Assembly (NCBI GenBank): GCA_030430835.1
Contig: JAUIKJ010000048.1
Span: 1-11,650 of the forward strand
Length of the DNA stretch: 11,650 nucleotides
DNA from: Candidatus Hydrogenedentota bacterium
GTDB lineage: Bacteria > Hydrogenedentota > Hydrogenedentia > Hydrogenedentales > JAEUWI01
Reading direction: 5' to 3'
Shown here: positions 1 through 5,450 of the stretch, in pieces
How the letters are laid out: each line of letters begins with the position of its first letter
Numbering within the stretch: position 1 is the first letter of the stretch
Translations under genes and position numbers: made by a program
The notes under the pieces: model-generated
Told to the model about the DNA's origin: nothing
Seen by the model: only the letters and a program-made list of their open reading frames with translations
The model's database searches: none

Positions 1-118
1 CGCGCCGACCATGTGTATGCTGCTGGGCGCACCGGCCCCGGCGGGGGCCTATGGGACGGCGTATGCGGCGATTCCGGCGCCGGGTGGTGTTGAAGAATAA
101 GGAAAAGCGGTAGCGGCA

Positions 119-279
119 TGTAGCCCGGGGTCCCCCGCCCCCGGGATCATGTTTGCCGCCGGGGTGTGTGGTTGGTGGTGTTGCCGGCGTGGTGGTCTTC
201 GGCCGCGTTCGCCGTTTCGATTCATGGCACGTTGACCTTCTGTCGCGATCGTCCCGGGGGGCGGGGACCTCGGGCTACA
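119..279. repeat. Inverted pair of a ~28-bp repeat (REP/MITE-like element)
   Basis: Bases 119-146 on the plus strand and 252-279 read on the minus strand are near-identical. Both start TGTAGCCCG, continue RGGTCCCC and end in a C-run followed by GGGA; I count one substitution and two single-base gaps. Each copy is itself weakly self-complementary (CCCGGGG with CCCCGGG in the left copy). The pair encloses about 105 bp with no convincing gene. This is the layout of a paired REP/BIME unit or a small non-autonomous element with terminal inverted repeats. No flanking target-site duplication is obvious, and no transposase lies in the window. Confidence 0.5.
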
Positions 280-358
280 GCGGGTCTTGCACAGCATTGC
301 GCGCGGCCTCGCAATACCGTGCCACCCGTGGTCCGCGCGCTACGCGACAATGGCGCAA

Positions 359-405
359 CACCCCGGCACGTGGCGGTTGCCGCATGCCGGGGTGATTCGT
401 TTTTG
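359..405 (+). terminator. Strong hairpin followed by a short T-run
   Basis: CACCCCGGCA (359-368) pairs perfectly with TGCCGGGGTG (385-394). The 16-nt apical region can extend the stem through GGC/GCC around a GGTT loop. On the plus strand the hairpin is followed by ATTCGTTTTTG, so it looks like an intrinsic terminator for transcription entering from the left. In the minus direction it lies just past the cytochrome stop codon (417) but lacks a U-tract there, so it could serve that gene only as a 3' stabilising hairpin. Confidence 0.45.
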
Positions 406-416
406 CTTCGGAGTTG

Positions 417-2369
<1,953 letters not shown>

Positions 2370-2383
2370 GGTGCGGGTGGACG

Positions 2384-2554
2384 AGATTTGCCGAGGTCGC
2401 TCTTCTCTTCGGTGATGGGATTGCCCGGGGGCACGAGGGGCGGCTGGAGCGGTCCACCGCCCGGGGGCGGCGGGTCGCCGGGGCCGCCGCCCTGCGCCAT
2501 GGCCCCAAAGGGAACCGCCCCGACCAACGCCAGCAAGAGCACTATCGCACGCAT
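2384..2554 (-). pseudogene. Displaced 5' part of the cytochrome gene (signal peptide and N terminus)
   Basis: From ATG 2554 a frame encodes MRAIVLLLALVGAVPFGAMA, a clear Sec signal peptide with AMA as a likely signal peptidase site. A Gly/Pro-rich stretch and NPITEEKSDLGK follow. In di-haem peroxidases LGK is normally followed by xLFxDxxLS and then the first CxxCH. Here LGK runs straight into DNA encoding ISSTRTMACGTCH in a different frame, so the LFxDxx segment is missing. A Shine-Dalgarno-like GGGGAGAGG lies just upstream of ATG 2554, which supports it as the native start. The distance between the two frames requires a deletion of 3n+1 bases. The junction is at about 2384-2392. Confidence 0.8.
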
Positions 2555-2588
2555 GTTACCTCTCCCCACTGTACGGGACCTCGGGGGG

Positions 2589-2594
2589 ATCATA
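2589..2594 (-). promoter_or_regulatory. Possible -10 element for the cytochrome gene
   Basis: TATGAT on the minus strand matches the sigma-70 -10 consensus at five of six positions and would start a transcript about 28 nt upstream of ATG 2554. The -35 candidate 17 bp upstream (TTTATG) is poor. A second weaker candidate, TATAAG, lies at 2687-2692. Neither is well supported. Confidence 0.25.
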
Positions 2595-2830
2595 GCGCCT
2601 GTGCCGTCCCCCATAAAGTCCCCACCCTGACTGCCTCCGATCCGGTCTCTGCCGCACTGCGAAATTCCCTGAAATCGCGTGTGCACCTTATAGAACCCGG
2701 GAATCGGGGCGGGGTTCCCTAGAAGCTTGGAAGAATTTTTACGTAAAGATGGGCTGTCGCGGAGGCGGTGGGCGGGGAGTAGTGGAGATCGGATCCTAAC
2801 TTAACTCCTGCGAAAATCGATTCACGTTTC

Positions 2831-2937
2831 CATGCCCCCCTTTCAGGGTAGCTACTCCTGTCGATTGAACCCAGGGGAGCCTTCTTCTGGTTGGTCCCCC
2901 CGGGCTGGAGGGCTTGACACCTTTGACGTAGGGAATG
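2831..2937 (+). repeat. Dispersed structured repeat, copy A
   Basis: This non-coding stretch aligns with 9873-9976 in the same order of blocks: TTCAGGGT, then ACCCAGGG and AGCC, then GTTGGTC, then GGGCTGGA and ACACCTT. Spacing is nearly the same, and similarity is higher in the blocks than between them. It fills much of the gap between the cytochrome and sulfatase genes. Copy A is more degenerate than copy B: its arms still pair in part, but several hairpin pairs are lost. The block order resembles extragenic repeats I recall from several environmental bacterial genomes. Mechanism of spread is unknown and no RAYT-type transposase is present here. Confidence 0.65.
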
Positions 2938-2969
2938 TGTTGAGTTTCTTGTGTTGCCACAGATCGACA

Positions 2970-2999
2970 GAAAGGAACCGGCGCGTGGGGTCACGCGCC
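2970..2999 (-). terminator. Intrinsic terminator-like hairpin after the sulfatase gene
   Basis: GGCGCGTG (2980-2987) and CACGCGCC (2992-2999) form a perfect 8-bp GC-rich stem with a 4-nt loop. On the minus strand it is followed by GGTTCCTTTCTG, a modest U-rich tail. It begins about 25 nt past the sulfatase stop codon, which suits termination of that transcript and argues against read-through into the cytochrome gene. Confidence 0.5.
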
Positions 3000-3023
3000 C
3001 TCCCCTTCCTCGCGCACCTGCAC

Positions 3024-4487
3024 TTAGGGGTGCTTGCCCCACTCGGCGGCGCGGGCGGGGTCGTGATCGGGATTGGGAACGGGGGCTTCAGCGTGGACTT
3101 CGGCGCGCCAGGTGTTGAGGAGGGCGGTGAGTTCGGCGAGTTTCTCGGGCTGGGTGGCGGCGAGGTTGTGGGTTTCGCTGAGATCCTTGGCGAGGTTGTA
3201 GAGTTCGGGTCCGAGGCCTTCTTCGTAGAAGTCGATGAGTTTCCAGTCGCCTTTGCGCACGACGCTGGCGGGGGTGGAATGGTGGTAGTGCGGGTAGTGC
3301 CAGAAGATGGGGCGGTCGCCGTCGCCCTTCGCTTCGGTGATGAGCGGCAGGAGGCTGACGCCGTCCTGCGGCTGGTCTGGTGACGACGCGCTGGACACGG
3401 CGAGGAAGGTGGGATAGAAGTCGGTGCTGGTGACGGGCGTGGCGCTGGTGGTGCCGGGTTGGACCTTGCCGGGCCACTTGACGATGAGCGGCACGCGGAT
3501 GCCGCCTTCGTAGAGGGAGCCCTTCTCATCACGCAAAGGCGCGTTGGTGCTGACGATGCCGTCCTTGCCGTCGTAGCGCTGGTGCAGGCCGCCGTTGTCG
3601 GAGAAGAAGACGACGAGCGTGTTGTCGGCGATGCCGAGTGCGTCGAGTGAATCGAGGAGACGGCCGACGCTGTCGTCGACGTGTTCGAGCATGGCGGCAT
3701 AGATGGGGTGGTTGATGCCGGTGGCGGGTTTCGGCTTGGCCTCATACTTCGCGATGAGTTTCTCGCGTGCTTCGAGCGGGATGTGTACGGCGAAGTGGGA
3801 CAGGTAGAGAAAGAAGGGTTGCTCCTTGTGGCGCGTCATGAAGTCGATGGCGTGGTCGGTCAGTTTCTCGGCGAGGTAGTCCTCCTTGGTCCACTGCTGA
3901 TCGGGCAGGGACTTGTTGCCGAAATGGCCCCAGCCGGTGGTGACGATGGATTCGTCGAAGCCTTGCTTGTCCGGGAAGTATTCGCGGCCACCAAGGTGCC
4001 ACTTGCCGAAGGCGCCGGTGGTGTATCCCGCGGGCTGGAGGGCTTCGGCGAGGGTGACGATCTCGAGCGGAAGGTACTGGGTGCGGTTGGTGGGTACGCG
4101 CAGGGGCGCGTAGGGCCGCCAGTGGCCGGTGATAAAATCAGTGAGGCCGAGGCGCGCAGGGTATTGGCCGGAGAGAATGCTGGCCCGCGAGGGGGAACAC
4201 ACGGGGCAGGCGGCGTAGGCATCGGTGAAACGCAGGCCCTCGGACGCGAGGCGGTCGATGTTGGGGGTTTCATTGAAAGCGTTGCCGTAGCAGCCGAGGT
4301 CGGCCCAGCCGAGATCGTCGATGAGAATGAAGACGATGTTGGGGGGCGCGGCGTGGGCGGCAGTGCCGCACGCGAGCGCGGCGAGGAGCAGGAAGAGGCG
4401 CGCAACGATGCGAAGGGACAAAGTAGAATAAAGGCCCCCGTATTCTTTGCGTCTTGATGTCTTCGCGCGGGAATCATCTTGCTTCAT
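3024..4487 (-). CDS. Secreted formylglycine-dependent sulfatase (arylsulfatase/alkaline phosphatase superfamily)
   Basis: Type I sulfatase of 487 aa that hydrolyses sulfate esters; the substrate cannot be told from sequence, but secretion suggests sulfated polysaccharides. Visible sites, numbered from ATG 4487: metal ligands DD at 57-58, the CSPSR signature at 97-101 with Cys97 as the residue converted to formylglycine, GKWHLG at 161-166, SHFAVHIP at 230-237, SDNGG at 296-300, and EKGSLYEGGIRVP from 321. An h-region (about 25-42) ending in AHA before APPN is a Sec signal peptide. ATG 4487 is preferred because AAGAGGG lies about 5 nt upstream; a longer frame begins at 4571 without support. The n-region is unusually long and seems to be encoded by a dispersed repeat (see 4398-4471), so the ancestral start may have lain nearer the h-region; TTG at codon 23 is an alternative. 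No sulfatase-maturating enzyme is in the window. Confidence 0.92.
   Translation of the reverse strand: MKQDDSRAKTSRRKEYGGLYSTLSLRIVARLFLLLAALACGTAAHAAPPNIVFILIDDLGWADLGCYGNAFNETPNIDRLASEGLRFTDAYAACPVCSPSRASILSGQYPARLGLTDFITGHWRPYAPLRVPTNRTQYLPLEIVTLAEALQPAGYTTGAFGKWHLGGREYFPDKQGFDESIVTTGWGHFGNKSLPDQQWTKEDYLAEKLTDHAIDFMTRHKEQPFFLYLSHFAVHIPLEAREKLIAKYEAKPKPATGINHPIYAAMLEHVDDSVGRLLDSLDALGIADNTLVVFFSDNGGLHQRYDGKDGIVSTNAPLRDEKGSLYEGGIRVPLIVKWPGKVQPGTTSATPVTSTDFYPTFLAVSSASSPDQPQDGVSLLPLITEAKGDGDRPIFWHYPHYHHSTPASVVRKGDWKLIDFYEEGLGPELYNLAKDLSETHNLAATQPEKLAELTALLNTWRAEVHAEAPVPNPDHDPARAAEWGKHP
4398..4471. repeat. Imperfect inverted repeat inside the sulfatase N-terminal coding region
   Basis: The arms CGCGCAACGATGCGAAGGG...CAAAG and the reverse complement of CTTTGCG...CTTCGCGCG match at roughly 16 of 25 positions and enclose a short AT-richer centre. 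The motif pattern (CTTTGCGTCTT...CTTCGC against GCGAAGGGACAAAG) matches a class of dispersed extragenic repeats that I recall from many environmental bacterial genomes. Here it encodes about residues 6-30 of the sulfatase, between the start codon and the hydrophobic core of the signal peptide. Confidence 0.45.
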
Positions 4488-4685
4488 TGAGGCCCTCTTC
4501 CCTGATCGCTTCCTGTATACGGATGGCGAGAATCTCATTGCGCGCCCGCGCTTCGCCGACTTCACGCCCATTCTCTTCTGGGGAAAAAACTCCCGAGAAA
4601 TGATTCGCTATGGATTCTCGATTTCAATCACCTTTCATCTCAGCATCGCGAATTCTGTCGGCCATCCCTTCATCCGGGATCGCGA
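4488..4685. other. Intergenic stretch between sulfatase and TM2 genes
   Basis: About 200 bp without a gene. It would carry the sulfatase promoter (minus strand) and the end of the TM2 transcript. I see only a weak hairpin, ATCCC (4664-4668) with GGGAT (4676-4680), downstream of the TM2 stop and lacking a U-tract. I see no convincing -35/-10 pair for the sulfatase. Confidence 0.4.
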
Positions 4686-4976
4686 TCAAGACAGGCTCGA
4701 TACCAGTTTCTGATTGTGCGTTTCGACCATTCCCGGAATCAAGAACGCGTCTACCAGCACCCAGATTCCAATGACGAACAGCCCCAGGACGCCAACAAGG
4801 ATCACCGTCAGAATTGCGGAAATGACGGTGCCGGCGAGCATTGCGATCGCGGAGGCGGTGCGGCCGAGGTAAAACCGGTGGCCACCGAGCATTCCAGTGA
4901 AGAACCAGAGTATGTAGGCAACCACGGCGGATTTCTTGCTTGCGTCATACATCATCATTGCGTTCTGGTCGGACAT
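4686..4976 (-). CDS. TM2-domain small membrane protein
   Basis: A 96-aa protein with the TM2 signature. Numbered from ATG 4976: KKSAVVAYILWFFTGMLGGH at 14-33, then HRFYLGRT at 33-40, a hydrophobic helix (about 43-77) and WVLVDAFLIPGM at 72-83. The family has two membrane segments joined by a short turn containing the conserved G-x-HRFYLG motif; its biochemical role in bacteria is not known. ATG 4976 is chosen over the upstream ATG (5027) because GGGAG lies 8-9 nt before it, the predicted promoter and structured leader end just upstream, and the TM2 domain starts close to the N terminus as usual. It is transcribed divergently from the helicase gene. The short charged tail after residue 84 carries no recognisable motif. 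Confidence 0.88.
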   Translation of the reverse strand: MSDQNAMMMYDASKKSAVVAYILWFFTGMLGGHRFYLGRTASAIAMLAGTVISAILTVILVGVLGLFVIGIWVLVDAFLIPGMVETHNQKLVSSLS

Positions 4977-5059
4977 TGTAGATTCTCCCAAATCGTTTGT
5001 GTCGCCGTTCCCACCTGCGCGACACAAGGAACGGGGTGTTCCTCGCGGGGCAGATTTGG
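4977..5059 (-). promoter_or_regulatory. Structured 5' leader of the TM2 gene (candidate cis-regulatory RNA)
   Basis: Several perfect pairings lie between the predicted promoter and ATG 4976. An 8-bp stem joins TTGTGTCG to CGACACAA (5020-5027 with 4997-5004). A 5-bp hairpin pairs GGAAC with GTTCC (5038-5042 with 5028-5032). A 7-bp outer helix joins CCAAATC to GATTTGG (5053-5059 with 4988-4994), the latter running into the Shine-Dalgarno GGGAG. These three are mutually compatible and form a three-way junction. A competing 7-bp pairing, CCGTTCC with GGAACGG (5028-5034 with 5005-5011), interleaves with the 8-bp stem. The predicted start near 5056 would trim 2-3 bases off the outer helix. I recognise no known riboswitch class. 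Confidence 0.5.
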
Positions 5060-5062
5060 ATC

Positions 5063-5092
5063 AATATATTCCTACATTTCTTATTGTGTCAA
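5063..5092 (-). promoter_or_regulatory. Sigma-70-type promoter of the TM2 gene
   Basis: On the minus strand a perfect TTGACA (5087-5092) is followed, after 18 bp, by TATATT (5063-5068); a 17-bp spacing gives ATATAT instead. The element lies in the only AT-rich patch of the region. Predicted start is about 5056, giving an ~80-nt leader. Confidence 0.65.
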
Positions 5093-5338
5093 TATTAAGA
5101 GATAGCTGTTTCTCCTTACACTTCTATTTCTGATTGACCGTCAATCGCGGAACGATACGCGAGCGATGCGTCCCGGTGACGCGATGGGCGATACCGCCAT
5201 CCGTGTTCGCACAAATGCCTGCTTTGGGGACATTGCCTCTCCCCGCACCGTGCGAGGCGGAGGCAGGCCACGACGGTGTTGACGGCCCGAAATTCTGTAG
5301 ACACGGTGGATATCGCTTGGGATGCCGTGATCAGCATG
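5093..5338. other. Divergent intergenic region with palindromes, no gene seen
   Basis: No coding frame here looks real. Visible structure: a 15-bp palindrome GATTGAC-C-GTCAATC at 5132-5146, about 40 bp upstream of the TM2 -35 box, with the appearance of a transcription-factor site. There is also a nested inverted repeat at 5234-5265, with TGCCTC pairing GAGGCA around CGCAC-C-GTGCG. The latter could be a degenerate extragenic repeat. Function of either is unknown. Confidence 0.4.
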
Positions 5339-5373
5339 ATCGCTAAACTCTTCTATACAAGATACTTAGCGAT
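5339..5373 (+). promoter_or_regulatory. Inverted repeat upstream of the helicase promoter
   Basis: ATCGCTAA (5339-5346) and TTAGCGAT (5366-5373) are perfect 8-bp arms separated by 19 nt. The interior adds TCTT pairing with AAGA. It ends 16 nt before the -35 box, a position suited to an activator or repressor site. It could also be a hairpin ending upstream transcripts, but no T-run follows. Confidence 0.4.
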
Positions 5374-5389
5374 TCTGAGACACAAGATC

Positions 5390-5418
5390 TTGACAGCTGA
5401 ATAACTATTCAGTATCCT
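5390..5418 (+). promoter_or_regulatory. Sigma-70-type promoter of the helicase gene
   Basis: A perfect TTGACA (5390-5395), a 17-bp spacer and TATCCT (5413-5418) sit 30 bp before ATG 5449. The predicted start is about 5425, giving a leader of roughly 25 nt that contains the Shine-Dalgarno GAGGGAG (5434-5440). The -35 box overlaps the 10-bp palindrome CAAGATCTTG (5383-5392). Confidence 0.75.
5397..5412. promoter_or_regulatory. CTG-N10-CAG palindromic operator in the promoter spacer (LexA-box-like)
   Basis: CTGAATAACTATTCAG has perfect 7-bp arms (CTGAATA and TATTCAG) around two central bases. It fills the spacer between -35 and -10, where a bound protein would block RNA polymerase. The outer CTG...CAG with ten AT-rich bases between has the geometry of the enterobacterial LexA (SOS) box. 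Whether LexA in this lineage uses that box is unknown, so the regulator's identity is inferred; that it is an operator is well supported by symmetry and position. Confidence 0.6.
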
Positions 5419-5419
5419 G

Positions 5420-5450
5420 ATCCGTGGCGCAACGAGGGAGATCCACGGAT
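5420..5450 (+). promoter_or_regulatory. Dyad enclosing the helicase ribosome binding site
   Basis: ATCCGTGG (5420-5427) and CCACGGAT (5443-5450) are exact reverse complements flanking the Shine-Dalgarno GAGGGAG. The right arm includes the first two bases of ATG 5449. If the transcript starts near 5420 the RNA hairpin would partly hide the start codon; if it starts near 5425 the left arm is mostly absent and the dyad would act only as DNA. Confidence 0.4.

Noticed and set aside
2..100. Open frame entering from the left edge (33 codons, ending in TAA at 98-100), possibly the 3' end of a plus-strand gene
   Set aside because: All three plus frames are open for about 90 bases here and none matches a family I recognise. 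It cannot be told from chance in GC-rich DNA.
4371..4376. Lipoprotein lipobox in the sulfatase signal peptide (ALAC)
   Set aside because: Ala at -3 is unusual, and AHA before APPN is a good signal peptidase I site, so ordinary secretion is more likely.
4988..5034. Interpretation of the interleaved stems as a classical H-type pseudoknot
   Set aside because: The 7-bp and 8-bp stems interleave, but both crossing loops would have zero length, which is geometrically unlikely. Alternative hairpins or a three-way junction fit better.
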